64,000 bases of DNA from Georgenia daeguensis (GCF_039537705.1 NZ_BAABBA010000013.1:65654-129653), one strand, 5' to 3'; positions 8,578-17,308 are shown, counted from the stretch's first letter. Program-made: numbers and translations. Notes: generated by a model from the sequence alone, not told the origin.

Positions 8578-9858
8578 TCACCCGTTCCGTACCGTGCCCC
8601 GGAGCTTCCGAAGGCGGTGTGCGGCCAGGAGGGCGTTCCCGAGACCGTCGACGGTGAGCAGGACGGCGGCGGTGGTGCGCAGCCAGCCGGGCACGTCGCT
8701 CCACGCCCCGAGCAGACTCAGCCAGACCAGCGTGCCGAGGGCGAGCTCGAGCAGGCCGAACGCCAGGTGCCATCCCGGACGCGCGCGGAAGAGGCGCCGG
8801 AGGCGGCTGAACGGGTCCGAGCCGGTGGGCTCACGGGAGAGCTCCGCCCGGAAGGCGGCGCCGACGAGCCCGGAGGCGCTGCTGGGCTCGACACGTTCGG
8901 GCATGCCGGCCCGCAGCTCCGCACCGGGCGCGCCCTCGGCGAGCTCCGCGACGAGCCGCGGCACACCGAGGAGCGTGCCGACGGTGACCAGGAAGTCGTG
9001 GCCGTCCGGGCTGCCCGTGGCCGCGACCAGGTCCTCGGCCAGCTCGTCACTGAGGTCCGGGTGCGCCGGCAGGTCGCCCGGGTCGAGCCGGCCGGCGGAC
9101 AACCACTCGGCCAGGCGTCGCACGGCGGGTCCGTCGCGGCCCGGGTCGGGGAGCACAGGCGCCATGGGCGGCGCCCAGCCCAGCTCGAGCGCGAGCGCCT
9201 TCCTTCCCTTCGCGGCGGCGTACGTGAGGGAGCGGACCTCACCCGTGCGGGACATGGTAACGAAGGGAAAGCCGAGGTCCCACGCAGGCGGTTGCTCGAG
9301 CACGACGTTCGTGTCGTCCTCCACCACCGCGACCACCCAGGCCTCCTGCCGGTACGCCGTGACCGGCTGCTTCATCGAGCTGGCCAGCGCCCGCGCGCCG
9401 AGGAGATCGGTGCCGCGCCAGGCGTAGACGAACCGGAGATCTCCCGCGACGTCGGCCGGGAGGACGTCCTCGCCCGGCACCGGACGACCGTCCGGCCCCA
9501 GGGCGTTCTCCTCGTCGATCACCACCGTGACGCCCAGCTGCCGGGCCAGCGCGCCGACGAGCTCCTCCACCTGGACCGACGGCCGCGGCGGCAGTCCGCC
9601 CGCGGCCGTGACCACCCGTCCGTCGTCGTCGATGGCGATGCGAACCAGGAGCCAGCCCGGCAGGGCCGCGGTGGCGCCGTCGGCGACCGCGCCCACGACA
9701 CCGCGCACGCGGAGCGCCTCGACGAGGTTGGACTCGAGGTCGGCCTTGTGACCGGCGCCGTCGGCGGCGGAACCTCCGCGGCGGACGGTGAAGGCGAACG
9801 GCTGCCACTGAGCGGCCGGGTCGTCGAGGGCGGGGTGCGGTGCGGACGATCCGGCCAA
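8578..9858 (-). CDS. Unrecognised protein with two C-terminal membrane helices
   Basis: I do not recognise this family. It is about 426 residues if it begins at a TTG preceded by GGAG five bases before; a GTG at 9975 is in frame but adds a stretch that does not look like protein. The first 130 residues form a mixed alpha/beta region. The middle includes a VVAVVEDDTNVVLEQPPAWD segment and an acidic, proline-rich section. Two hydrophobic helices lie near the C-terminus (GWHLAFGLLELALGTLVWL and a following one), and the protein ends in a basic tail. That suggests a cytoplasmic protein anchored by a C-terminal hairpin. It stands alone between convergent and same-strand neighbours. Confidence 0.65.
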   Translation of the reverse strand: MAGSSAPHPALDDPAAQWQPFAFTVRRGGSAADGAGHKADLESNLVEALRVRGVVGAVADGATAALPGWLLVRIAIDDDGRVVTAAGGLPPRPSVQVEELVGALARQLGVTVVIDEENALGPDGRPVPGEDVLPADVAGDLRFVYAWRGTDLLGARALASSMKQPVTAYRQEAWVVAVVEDDTNVVLEQPPAWDLGFPFVTMSRTGEVRSLTYAAAKGRKALALELGWAPPMAPVLPDPGRDGPAVRRLAEWLSAGRLDPGDLPAHPDLSDELAEDLVAATGSPDGHDFLVTVGTLLGVPRLVAELAEGAPGAELRAGMPERVEPSSASGLVGAAFRAELSREPTGSDPFSRLRRLFRARPGWHLAFGLLELALGTLVWLSLLGAWSDVPGWLRTTAAVLLTVDGLGNALLAAHRLRKLRGTVRNG

Positions 9859-10021
9859 GGGGGCTCCAGGAGAGGTGACGGGACGCGACCTCAGACGGTA
9901 GCGCCTCTGGTCTCGGCCACCGGCGCAGCACGCCGCGGCTCCCCCCGGACCTGCGAGGACGAGCCTCCCGCTCACGGCGCGGGCCCCACCTGCGGCGTCG
10001 TCGTTCCTGAACAGCGACCGC

Positions 10022-11191
10022 TCAGGTCGGCCGACCGCGCCGGACCACCAGGGCGACCCCGGCCAGGGCGGCGGCCATCACCCACAGCACGCCGCCCACC
10101 CCGGCCGAGGAGGCGGCAAGCCCGGCGACGGTCGGCACGACGGTCTGCCCCAGCCGGTTCCCGGTCAGCCGCACCGACAGCCAGGTGGCGCGCGCGCCGG
10201 GCGGCGACGCCTCGGTCACCCACGCCATGGTCAGCGGCTGCCCGATCCCGAGCGTCAGCCCGCCGAGGGCCATGACCGCGACGAGCACCGCCAGCGGCAT
10301 GGGCACCGGGATGGTGGCGACGGCGAGCGCGGAGAGCGCCAGCGAGGCGCCGAGCGTGGGAAGGCGGCGGAAGCGGGCCACCAGCGAGCCGACGAACATG
10401 CGCGAGAGCATCGACGCCGCCGCCCGCACGGACAGCAGCACGCCGACCGTCCCCGCGCTGATCCCGGCCTGCGCCCCGAGGGCCGGCAGGTAGACGACGA
10501 GCAGGTCGATCGCCGCGATGAGCACCAGCGAGGCCGCGATGGCGGTGAAGAGCTCCCGGCGCACCGGCCCGGTCACGCGCATCGCCAGCCGCAGGCTCCC
10601 CGGCGGGTCGTCGCGGGCGGGCCCGGCCGCCCGGGTGCGCATCGCCGCGGTGCTGAGAACCAGCAGGACGGCGAGCACCACCGCCCCGCCGAGGACCGCG
10701 GAGGTGTCCGGGAGGGCGCCGTCACCGCCCAGCGCGGTGATCAGGCCCGGCCCGACGATCTGGCCGAACGAGACCGGCAGGGTGTAACGCCCGAACGCCG
10801 AGTCGAGCCCGCGCGCGCTGCGCATCACCGTCACCGTGGTCTGCTCGCCCACGATGGTCAGCAGGTGCCCGACGCCCAGCACCACGCTCCACAGCAGCAG
10901 CGCGGCGAGGGAGTCGGCCAGCCACGCCAGCCCGGCCGTGGCCACGAGCATGAGGCCGGCGCCAGCCCAGAGCGGGAGCCGCTCGCCACGCAGGTCCGTC
11001 ATCCGCCCCACCGGGATGGCGATGAGCAGAGGGACGACGGCGAACGCCGCGGAGAGCAGCCCGAGCTGGCTCGCCGGGACGTCGAGCTCGAGGGCGCGGT
11101 ACGCCGTCGTCGGGCGCACGACGTACGTGAGCGCCTGGACGACGACCGCGTGGCACATGAGGGCGACCGGCCACCCCCGCGCCACCGCCAT
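10022..11191 (-). CDS. Major facilitator superfamily transporter
   Basis: A 389-residue MFS permease with about twelve hydrophobic helices in two halves. The loop motif between helices 2 and 3 reads PVGRMTDLRGERLPLWAG, a good match to the GxxxDRxGRR-type MFS signature. The start lies only four bases after the stop of tctA, so it is the last gene of the tct operon. An MFS carrier added to a tripartite tricarboxylate transporter is uncommon. It may move the same organic acid, export an overflow product, or serve as a second route. The substrate cannot be read from the sequence. Confidence 0.85.
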   Translation of the reverse strand: MAVARGWPVALMCHAVVVQALTYVVRPTTAYRALELDVPASQLGLLSAAFAVVPLLIAIPVGRMTDLRGERLPLWAGAGLMLVATAGLAWLADSLAALLLWSVVLGVGHLLTIVGEQTTVTVMRSARGLDSAFGRYTLPVSFGQIVGPGLITALGGDGALPDTSAVLGGAVVLAVLLVLSTAAMRTRAAGPARDDPPGSLRLAMRVTGPVRRELFTAIAASLVLIAAIDLLVVYLPALGAQAGISAGTVGVLLSVRAAASMLSRMFVGSLVARFRRLPTLGASLALSALAVATIPVPMPLAVLVAVMALGGLTLGIGQPLTMAWVTEASPPGARATWLSVRLTGNRLGQTVVPTVAGLAASSAGVGGVLWVMAAALAGVALVVRRGRPT

Positions 11192-11195
11192 CGGG

Positions 11196-12704
11196 TCAGA
11201 CGGCGGTGTCGGCGGGCGCCCGGGCGGCGGTCCGGCGCGCCAGCACCCGCGGCAGCACGATCGCGACCACCAGGAGCACGTAGACGGTGATCGAGAACGG
11301 CGAGCTGACGAGGATGCCCAGGTCCCCGGCGGAGATGTCGAGCGCCCGGCGCAGCTGGAGCTCCGCGAGCGGGCCCAGGATGGCTCCGATGATCAGGGGC
11401 GTGACGGGGACGCCGAACCGGCGCATGACGTAGCCGAGGAGACCGATCCCGGCCATGACCCACACGTCGAACACCGCGCCGTTGAGCGTGTAGGCGCCGA
11501 GCAGCGCGAACAGCGCGATGCCGGCGTAGAGGTACGGCTTGGGGATCTGAAGGATCTTCACCCACACCCGGATCAGCGGCAGGTTCAGCAGGAGCAGCAT
11601 GACGTTGCCGACGAACAGGCTCGCGATCAGGCCCCACACCAGCGCGGCCTGGTTGGTCAGCAGCTGCGGACCGGGCTGGATGCCGTACTGCTGGAAGGCC
11701 ACCAGGATGACGGCCGCGGTCGCCGACGTCGGGATGCCCAAGGTCAGCAGGGGCACGAGGACGCCGGCGGCGTTGGCGTTGTTCGCCGCCTCCGGCCCCG
11801 CGACGCCCTCGATGGCGCCCTTGCCGAACTCCTCCGGGTGCTTGGAGAGCCTCCGCTCCAGGGAGTAGGAGAGGAACGTGGGGATCTCGGACCCGCCGGA
11901 GGGAATCGTGCCCATCGGGAAGCCGATGGCGGTGCCGCGCAGCCACGGCTTCCACGAGCGGCGCCAGTCCTCGCGCGACATCATCCGGCCGCTGAACCGC
12001 GCGATCGAGAACGCCGCGCCGGTCTGGTGGGCGGCCACGTAGAGCACCTCGCCGATGGCGAAGAGCCCGACGATGACCAGGACGACGTCGATGCCGTCCA
12101 GCAGGCGCACCAGCCCGAAGTCCAGGCGCGCCTGGCCGCTCTGGAAGTCGAGGCCGACCAGCCCGATGACGAGGCCGAGGGCGAGGCTGACGAGGCCGCG
12201 GAGCACGGAGCGGCCCAGCAGCGCGCTGACCGTCAGGAACGCCATGACCATCAGCGCGAAATAGTCGTGCGGGCCCAGCTTGACCGCGATGCCCACGATC
12301 GCGGGCGCGGCGACGGCGAGCGCCGCCGTCGCCAGGGCACCGGCGACGAACGAGCCGATGGCGGCCGTCGCGAGCGCGGCGGCGCCCCGGCCGGCGCGCG
12401 CCATCTTGTTCCCGTCGATCGCCGTGACGATCGAGCCCGCCTCGCCGGGGGTCTTGAGCAGGATCGACGTCGTCGACCCGCCGTACATCGCGCCGTAGTA
12501 GATGCCGGCGAACATGATCAGCGTGCTCGACGGCTCGAGGCCGTAGGTGAGCGGGAGGAGCAGGGCGATCGTCAGCGCGGGGCCGATGCCGGGCAGGACG
12601 CCGACGAGCGTGCCGATCGCGGTGCCGGCCAGCGCGTAGAGCAGGTTGGTCAGGGTCAGCGCGACGGCGAAGCCCTGCCCGAGGGCGGTGAGCGACTCCA
12701 TCAC
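11196..12704 (-). CDS. tctA: Tripartite tricarboxylate transporter, large permease TctA
   Basis: A 502-residue membrane protein with about ten to twelve helices. It carries the TctA hallmarks: the N-terminal GTLVGVLPGIGPALTIALL and the GGSTTSILLKTPGEAGSIVT region, which line the substrate path. TctA forms the channel through which a binding-protein-delivered carboxylate crosses the membrane, driven by an ion gradient. It overlaps tctB by four bases upstream (ATGA) and is followed at once by an MFS gene. The length matches the family. The carboxylate is probably citrate or a related acid but is not determined here. Confidence 0.95.
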   Translation of the reverse strand: MMESLTALGQGFAVALTLTNLLYALAGTAIGTLVGVLPGIGPALTIALLLPLTYGLEPSSTLIMFAGIYYGAMYGGSTTSILLKTPGEAGSIVTAIDGNKMARAGRGAAALATAAIGSFVAGALATAALAVAAPAIVGIAVKLGPHDYFALMVMAFLTVSALLGRSVLRGLVSLALGLVIGLVGLDFQSGQARLDFGLVRLLDGIDVVLVIVGLFAIGEVLYVAAHQTGAAFSIARFSGRMMSREDWRRSWKPWLRGTAIGFPMGTIPSGGSEIPTFLSYSLERRLSKHPEEFGKGAIEGVAGPEAANNANAAGVLVPLLTLGIPTSATAAVILVAFQQYGIQPGPQLLTNQAALVWGLIASLFVGNVMLLLLNLPLIRVWVKILQIPKPYLYAGIALFALLGAYTLNGAVFDVWVMAGIGLLGYVMRRFGVPVTPLIIGAILGPLAELQLRRALDISAGDLGILVSSPFSITVYVLLVVAIVLPRVLARRTAARAPADTAV

Positions 12705-13252
12705 AGCACCCCCTCGAGCAGGCCGGCGGGCAGGCGGATCGACAGCCCCCTGGTGAAGCCGACGTAGATGACGACGGCGAGCGCGACCGAGATGAGGAAG
12801 TCCCGGACGTAGCGGCGCGCGCCGAGGGCGTAGGCGATGGCCCAGAAGGTCACCACCGCCGTCGGCACGTAGCCCAGCCGCTCCAGCGCGAGGCCGTACC
12901 AGGCGACCGCGGCGACCACGATCAGCGCGCCCCGGACGTGGAGCACGGCGACGTCGACGTCGCCCTCGCCCTCGTCCGGGTCGCCACGCCCGCCCGCCAG
13001 CACGTGGACGATCAGGGCGAGCGCCACCGCCATGGTGAACGCCGAGACGACGGTGGGGAAGAACCCGGCCCCGATGCCCGAGGCCGACGTGGACGGCGGC
13101 AGCGAGCGGGCGTCAAGCAGGACGACGACGCCGAGGGCCAGGACCGCCAGGCCGAGGACGAGCTCGCCCCACGCGATGCGCCGGCGTGCCCGCCCCGCGG
13201 TGGCGGGGCGGGTCTCGGGCGTCGCCGGGTGGGCTCCGCCGTCGGCCGTCAC
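12701..13252 (-). CDS. tctB: Tripartite tricarboxylate transporter, small permease TctB
   Basis: About 183 residues with four predicted helices, beginning near residue 28 (GELVLGLAVLALGVVVLLDA) and ending with IRLPAGLLEGVL, which matches the usual TctB ending. The small subunit stabilises TctA and is required for transport. It starts at a GTG that overlaps the stop of tctC by four bases and ends overlapping the tctA start by four bases. The acidic loop after the second helix (DPDEGEGDVDVA) is longer than usual. Confidence 0.9.
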   Translation of the reverse strand: MTADGGAHPATPETRPATAGRARRRIAWGELVLGLAVLALGVVVLLDARSLPPSTSASGIGAGFFPTVVSAFTMAVALALIVHVLAGGRGDPDEGEGDVDVAVLHVRGALIVVAAVAWYGLALERLGYVPTAVVTFWAIAYALGARRYVRDFLISVALAVVIYVGFTRGLSIRLPAGLLEGVL

Positions 13253-14301
13253 TGGACGAGACCGAGGCCCTCGAGCACCTCGGTGACGCGGGCGTTCTCC
13301 TCCTCGATCCACGAGGCGAACTCCTCGCCCGAGATGTAGACGTCCTCCCAGGCGTTCTCGGTGACGGTCTGCTGCCACGTCTCGGACTCGTGCAGCGCGT
13401 CCAGGGTGGCGACGTACTGGTCGACGGTCTCCTGCGGCAGGTCGGCCGGGGCGGTGATCGAGCGCCAGTTGTAGAACTCCAGGTCCTCCAGCCCCTCGTC
13501 GGTGAGGGTCGGGGCGTCCGGCACCGACTCGACGGGCTCGAGGGAGGAGACCGGGAGCGGGCGGAGGTTGCCGCTGGTGATCTGCTCCTGGAACTCGCCG
13601 GTGCCGGCGATGCCGGCCGCCACCTGGTTGCCCAGCAGCGCCGTCGTCGCCTCGCCGCCGCCGGAGAACGGGACGTAGTTGAGGTCGCTCGGCGTGATGC
13701 CGCGTTCCTGGGCGAGGAGGCCGAGGAAGAGGTGGTCGGCGCTGCCCGCCGACCCGCCGGCGATCGGCACGGACGCCGGGTCCTCCTCGATGGCGGTCAG
13801 GAGGTCCTCGAGGGTCTGGAACTCCGAGGCGGCCGGCACCACGATCAGCTCGTACTCGCCCATGAGCCGCGCCAGCGGCGTGACCTCGTCGAGGGTGACC
13901 TCGGAGTTGTTGGTGACGACGCCGGTCATCATCGCCAGGCCGGAGGCCATCCACAGGCCCTCCTTGCCGGTCTGCGGGGCCACCTGGGCGAGCGCGACCG
14001 TGCCGGACGCGCCGGGGACGTTGGTGACGGTGACCTGCTCGGCGAGCGACTCGCCCTGCAGGCCCTCCTGCACCGCGCGGGCGGTCTGGTCCCACCCGCT
14101 GCCCGGGGCGGCGGGCGCGATGATCTCCAGCTGGGCGATGGGCTCGGCGGCCCCGCCGGCGCCGCCTGCGCCGGTGGTGGACGTCCCGCCGCCGGCGGTG
14201 CCGCCGTTGCCGGCGTCGGTGCCGCCGCCACCGCCGCAGGCGGCGAGGGTGAGGGCGGTGGTGGTGAGGGCGAGGAGGCCAAGGGTGCGGCGAGAGCGCA
14301 T
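13249..14301 (-). CDS. tctC: Tripartite tricarboxylate transporter, binding lipoprotein TctC
   Basis: About 350 residues, the extracellular receptor of the transporter. A short basic start, a hydrophobic helix and the lipobox LTLAAC mark it as a lipoprotein with the modified Cys about 24 residues in. A Gly/Thr-rich linker (GGTAGGGTSTTGAGGAGG) then tethers the domain. The mature part shows the Bug-type signature IIAPAAPGSGWDQTARAVQ and ends in a helical lobe. The ATG at 14301 is chosen because it directly precedes the basic MRSRR of the signal peptide; a second ATG lies 30 bp upstream. It leads the tct operon and faces a divergent GntR gene. Confidence 0.93.
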   Translation of the reverse strand: MRSRRTLGLLALTTTALTLAACGGGGGTDAGNGGTAGGGTSTTGAGGAGGAAEPIAQLEIIAPAAPGSGWDQTARAVQEGLQGESLAEQVTVTNVPGASGTVALAQVAPQTGKEGLWMASGLAMMTGVVTNNSEVTLDEVTPLARLMGEYELIVVPAASEFQTLEDLLTAIEEDPASVPIAGGSAGSADHLFLGLLAQERGITPSDLNYVPFSGGGEATTALLGNQVAAGIAGTGEFQEQITSGNLRPLPVSSLEPVESVPDAPTLTDEGLEDLEFYNWRSITAPADLPQETVDQYVATLDALHESETWQQTVTENAWEDVYISGEEFASWIEEENARVTEVLEGLGLVQ

Positions 14302-14402
14302 GAGGGGGCACCTTCCGGGTCGACTGAACATCGTTGTCAGCTGTCACGCCCCCGGCCGCGCGCGCGGCTCGGCCCGGGTGCTGACCGGAACGTACCGCCG
14401 TG

Positions 14403-14416
14403 TATGCATGTATGCA
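14403..14416. promoter_or_regulatory. Direct repeat, candidate GntR-type site
   Basis: TATGCA occurs twice with two bases between, giving TATGCATGTATGCA in the 145-bp gap between tctC and the GntR gene. FadR/VanR-type GntR proteins bind AT-richer short repeats of this kind. It is the only such motif in the gap, but the assignment rests on position. Confidence 0.4.
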
Positions 14417-14446
14417 AGAGCCAGTTTTGCTGCCACACTGGCCGCC

Positions 14447-15109
14447 ATGTCGATCGCCAACGTCCGACGGGGGACGGGCCTGGAGACCGTGTACGAGACG
14501 GTCCGCGGCCAGATCATCGACGGGACGCTGAGCCCGGGGGAGCGCCTGACCGAGCCTGCGCTCGCCGAGCGGCTGAGCGTGAGCCGGACGCCGGTGCGGG
14601 AGGCGCTGCGCCTGCTGCTCGCGGAGGGGCTCGTGCACCGGCAGCTCTCCGGCGGTCTGCGCGTGGCACCACTGCGGCGCGAGGACCTGGACCGCATCTT
14701 CGACATCCGCGCCCGGCTCGAGGGACTGCTCGCCCGCGACGCGTGCGTGCGCATGACGCCCGAGGCGCGGGCCCGGCTCGAGACCCTGCTGGAGCGGATG
14801 GACCGCGCGGAGGGCGACGAGTCCGAGATCCTTCGCCTGGGCCGGGAGTTCCACGCCACGGTCGCCGAGTGCGCCGAGAACCCGTGGTGCACCCAGCTGC
14901 TGCACGAGATCCGCGGGCACGTCGACCGGTACAAGGCCTGGGCGACGAGCGACCCGGGCCGGCCCGCGCAGGCCGCGGTCGAGCACCGCGCGATCTACGA
15001 CGCCCTGGTGGCCGGGGACCCCGAGGCCGCCGACCGCGTCATGCAGGACCACGTCGTCAGCAGCGCCGTCGCCGCCCGGCGGGCGCTGCCGCCGGACAGC
15101 CAGGGCTAG
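14447..15109 (+). CDS. GntR-family regulator, FCD (FadR) subfamily
   Basis: About 220 residues. The N-terminal winged helix includes LSPGERLTEPALAERLSVSR followed by TPVREALRLLLAEGLV, the standard GntR recognition region. The C-terminal half is an all-helical FCD ligand domain with Asp/His positions (FDIRARLEG, EFHATVAE, EHRAIYDAL) that usually bind a metal and an organic acid. It is divergent from the tct operon, so it most likely represses or activates uptake according to an organic-acid ligand. The ATG at 14447 gives a family-length protein; the longer open frame upstream is not coding. Confidence 0.92.
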   Translation: MSIANVRRGTGLETVYETVRGQIIDGTLSPGERLTEPALAERLSVSRTPVREALRLLLAEGLVHRQLSGGLRVAPLRREDLDRIFDIRARLEGLLARDACVRMTPEARARLETLLERMDRAEGDESEILRLGREFHATVAECAENPWCTQLLHEIRGHVDRYKAWATSDPGRPAQAAVEHRAIYDALVAGDPEAADRVMQDHVVSSAVAARRALPPDSQG

Positions 15110-15112
15110 CCC

Positions 15113-15238
15113 GACCCGCCGGACCCGCCGGACCCGCCCGACCCGCCGGACCCGCCGGACCCGCCTGATCTGGCCGATCCGCCCGACCTGCCCGATCCGC
15201 CCGACCTGCCAGCTCCGCCCAGACCGCCAGCTCCGCCG
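15113..15238. repeat. 9-bp tandem repeat (minisatellite), about 14 copies
   Basis: The unit is GACCCGCCG. The first six copies are nearly perfect, then copies drift (GATCTGGCC, GATCCGCCC, GACCTGCCC, GCTCCGCCC). The array fills the whole gap between the GntR gene and the universal stress gene, starting three bases after the GntR stop. It would read as Asp-Pro-Pro on one strand and as Gly/Ser repeats on the other, but no start codon or ribosome site supports coding. It probably varies in copy number between strains. Confidence 0.85.
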
Positions 15239-15255
15239 ACCGAGAGAGGATCACG

Positions 15256-15645
15256 ATGACCATCGTCGTCGGCTACACCACCAAGCCCGAGGGCAGAGCC
15301 GCGCTCGCCCGCGCCATCCACGAGGCCCGGACCCACGCCGAGGACCTGCTGGTCCTCAACGTCTCGGGCGGTGAGGCCTACGCCGACCCGCTGCTGGCGA
15401 CCGAGGACGAGCTCGACGAGGTCCGCGCCCAGCTCGCGGACGCCGGCGTGGCGGGAGAGGTGCGCCAGCTGGTGCGCGGCAAGGACGTCGCCGACGAGCT
15501 GCTGACGATCACCGGCGAGCTCGGCGCCAGTCTGCTCGTCATCGGCCTGCGCAGGCGCTCGCCTGTCGGCAAGCTCGTGCTGGGCAGCAACGCCCAGAAG
15601 ATCCTGCTCTCCGTCGACGTCCCGGTGCTGGCCGTCAAGGCCTGA
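15256..15645 (+). CDS. Universal stress protein (UspA family)
   Basis: A 129-residue single-domain UspA protein. It begins with MTIVVGYTTKPEGRAALARA and has the C-terminal GLRRRSPVGKLVLGSNAQKI region, where the G-x-x-G-x9-G(S/N) pattern that binds ATP is present. These cytoplasmic proteins accumulate under starvation or other stress. A GAGAGAGG sequence precedes the ATG. The gene lies directly after the 9-bp repeat array, so its promoter must lie within or upstream of the array, which could tie its expression to repeat number. Confidence 0.9.
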   Translation: MTIVVGYTTKPEGRAALARAIHEARTHAEDLLVLNVSGGEAYADPLLATEDELDEVRAQLADAGVAGEVRQLVRGKDVADELLTITGELGASLLVIGLRRRSPVGKLVLGSNAQKILLSVDVPVLAVKA

Positions 15646-15692
15646 GCGCACTGCCGGACCTGAGTCCGACCTCAGCGGCCGGCCGCGGAGCG

Positions 15693-16025
15693 TCAGGCGG
15701 GTCGCGGCGCGTACATGATCACCGCGACGCCGGCGAGGCACACCAGCGCGCCGGCGACGTCCCAGCGGTCGGGGCGGAAGCCGTCGACGAGCATGCCCCA
15801 GGCGAGCGAGCCGGCGACGAACACCCCGCCGTACGCGGCGAGGATCCGGCCGAAGTTCGCGTCGGGCTGGAGGGTGGCGACGAACCCGTACAGGCCGAGC
15901 GCGATCGCGCCGGCACCGATCCAGATCCAGCCCCTGTGCTCGCGCACCCCCTGCCAGACGAGCCACGCGCCGCCGATCTCGAGGAGGGCGGCGACGGCGA
16001 AGAGCAGGACGGAACGTAGCGGCAT
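15693..16025 (-). CDS. YnfA family (UPF0060) membrane protein
   Basis: A 110-residue protein with four hydrophobic helices. The family motif is clear: LEIGGAWLVWQ near the start, ALGLYGFVATLQPDANFGRI in the middle, and AAYGGVFVAGSLAWGMLVDG, then a short tail. YnfA proteins resemble small multidrug transporters and some export drugs, although the role in actinobacteria is unproven. The length is exactly that of the family. It is convergent with the universal stress gene. Confidence 0.92.
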   Translation of the reverse strand: MPLRSVLLFAVAALLEIGGAWLVWQGVREHRGWIWIGAGAIALGLYGFVATLQPDANFGRILAAYGGVFVAGSLAWGMLVDGFRPDRWDVAGALVCLAGVAVIMYAPRPA

Positions 16026-16086
16026 GGTGGTCTCCCTCGGGCGTCAGGGCGACGCTACCGGCAGCGGTCACGGCAGACTGAGCGCC

Positions 16087-16485
16087 ATGACGACGTCGGG
16101 GCGTGCACCGGTGATGATGCAGATCGGGAAGCTGGCCGAGCGCACCGGTGTCTCGATCCACACGCTCCGGCACTACGACGAGGTGGGGCTGCTGCGCCCG
16201 TCGGGCCGGAGCGAGGGGGGCTTCCGGCTCTACACCGAGGAGGACCTGCAGAGGTTCCTGGTCATCCGCCGGATGAAGCCGCTGGGGTTCTCGCTGGAGG
16301 AGATGCGCCAGGTTCTCGAGGTCGTCGACGCCCTGGACGGGGCGGGCGAGGCCGAGCGCGAGGAGCTGCGGTCCCGGCTGGACGGGTTCATCGAGGCGGC
16401 GCGCGAGCGGCGCGCGAAGGTGCTCGCGCAGGTGGCGATGGCCGACGAGTTCATCGGCCTGCTCGAGGAGCGGCGGTCGGGCTAG
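16087..16485 (+). CDS. MerR-family transcriptional regulator
   Basis: About 132 residues. The MerR winged helix begins at MQIGKLAERTGVSIHTLRHY and continues DEVGLLRPSGRSEGGFRLYT, as expected. A dimerisation helix follows at about 75-125, rich in Arg and Glu. There are no cysteines, so it does not sense a metal through the usual Cys sites; it is a short MerR of unknown signal. It lies divergent from ynfA with a 61-bp gap, and may regulate it. Confidence 0.88.
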   Translation: MTTSGRAPVMMQIGKLAERTGVSIHTLRHYDEVGLLRPSGRSEGGFRLYTEEDLQRFLVIRRMKPLGFSLEEMRQVLEVVDALDGAGEAEREELRSRLDGFIEAARERRAKVLAQVAMADEFIGLLEERRSG

Positions 16486-16593
16486 GGCGTGCCTCCCACC
16501 AGTTTATGCATTTCCGGAGTCGTCGAGCACTGCGGAGATTCGACAGCGATCACACGAGTCTCGCCGTCGAGAATTCTTGGGGGCGTTGAGCCG

Positions 16594-17253
16594 TCACGGC
16601 AGTCCGGCGAGTTCGCGCCCCAGCGTGCGGCGCAGGGACAGGATCGCTGTGGGCTCGGTCCCGTCGGGGTTCGGGGCAGGCGGTTCTGCGGCCAGCGCGG
16701 CGAGCGTGAGGTCCAGGAACCGTCGCGAGGCGCTCCCGGGGTCCTGGTTGCTCCTGTGGACCAGCGTCTCGTTGAGCGCCAGCACGAGGAACACGTCCTC
16801 GATCCAGCGGTCTGCCCGCAGAGCCCCCTCCGCCTTCGCGCGCTCCAGCAGTCGACGGAGATGCTCGAGGGTCGAGTCTCGAAGCCGGTCGACCTCGTCG
16901 TTCTCACCGGTCGGCACGGCGCGTAGCGCGCTCATGTACGCCGGGTTCTCGACCTGTTCGGCGAAGTGCCAGGTCAGGTAACTGACCAGCCCGTCCCAGG
17001 CCGACGGCAGAACGTCCGCATCGGCCAGCGCGTCGGCACTGCGCGCGAGGTTCACCAGCAGGATCTCGATCACCAGATCTCGGCGCGTCGGGAAGTGGCG
17101 ATAAAGGGTCGCGTTGCTGACACCGGCACGCTTGGCAATGGCATCAAGCGGTGCCTCGATGCCTCTTTCCCGGAACACGTCGCGCGCGGCGGCAAGGAGC
17201 GCCTGCCGGTTGCGCACCTGGTCCTTGCGAGCCCCGCGCGTACTTCTGTCCAT
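16594..17253 (-). CDS. TetR-family transcriptional regulator
   Basis: A 219-residue TetR regulator. The helix-turn-helix is in APLDAIAKRAGVSNATLYRH and is followed by FPTRRDLVIEILL. The C-terminal domain (about 80-200) is typical of the actinobacterial TetR group with an SBP-type ligand domain. It is divergent from the GMC oxidoreductase gene, and the 115-bp gap between them has a small palindrome and a triple direct repeat, so it probably controls that enzyme. The start ATG gives a basic leader (MDRSTRGARKDQVRNRQ) as usual. Confidence 0.88.
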   Translation of the reverse strand: MDRSTRGARKDQVRNRQALLAAARDVFRERGIEAPLDAIAKRAGVSNATLYRHFPTRRDLVIEILLVNLARSADALADADVLPSAWDGLVSYLTWHFAEQVENPAYMSALRAVPTGENDEVDRLRDSTLEHLRRLLERAKAEGALRADRWIEDVFLVLALNETLVHRSNQDPGSASRRFLDLTLAALAAEPPAPNPDGTEPTAILSLRRTLGRELAGLP

Positions 17254-17292
17254 CCGGCCAATCTACGAGTCCGCGCCTGCAGGGAGACCAAC

Positions 17293-17308
17293 CGGGGATC
17301 AGTCCCCG
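17293..17308. promoter_or_regulatory. Palindrome, candidate TetR site
   Basis: CGGGGA, four bases, TCCCCG: a perfect 6-bp inverted repeat in the gap between the divergent TetR and GMC oxidoreductase genes. It could be an operator or a small hairpin in the leader. Confidence 0.4.

Noticed and set aside
10836..12767. A 643-residue open frame opposite tctA and the MFS gene
   Set aside because: No protein-like pattern, and it crosses two well-supported genes.
15113..15238. CRISPR-like array
   Set aside because: Units are 9 bp with no spacers and no cas genes nearby.
15106..16173. A frame on the minus strand reading Gly-Gly-Ser repeats
   Set aside because: It runs through the minisatellite and opposite the universal stress gene, with no start or ribosome site.
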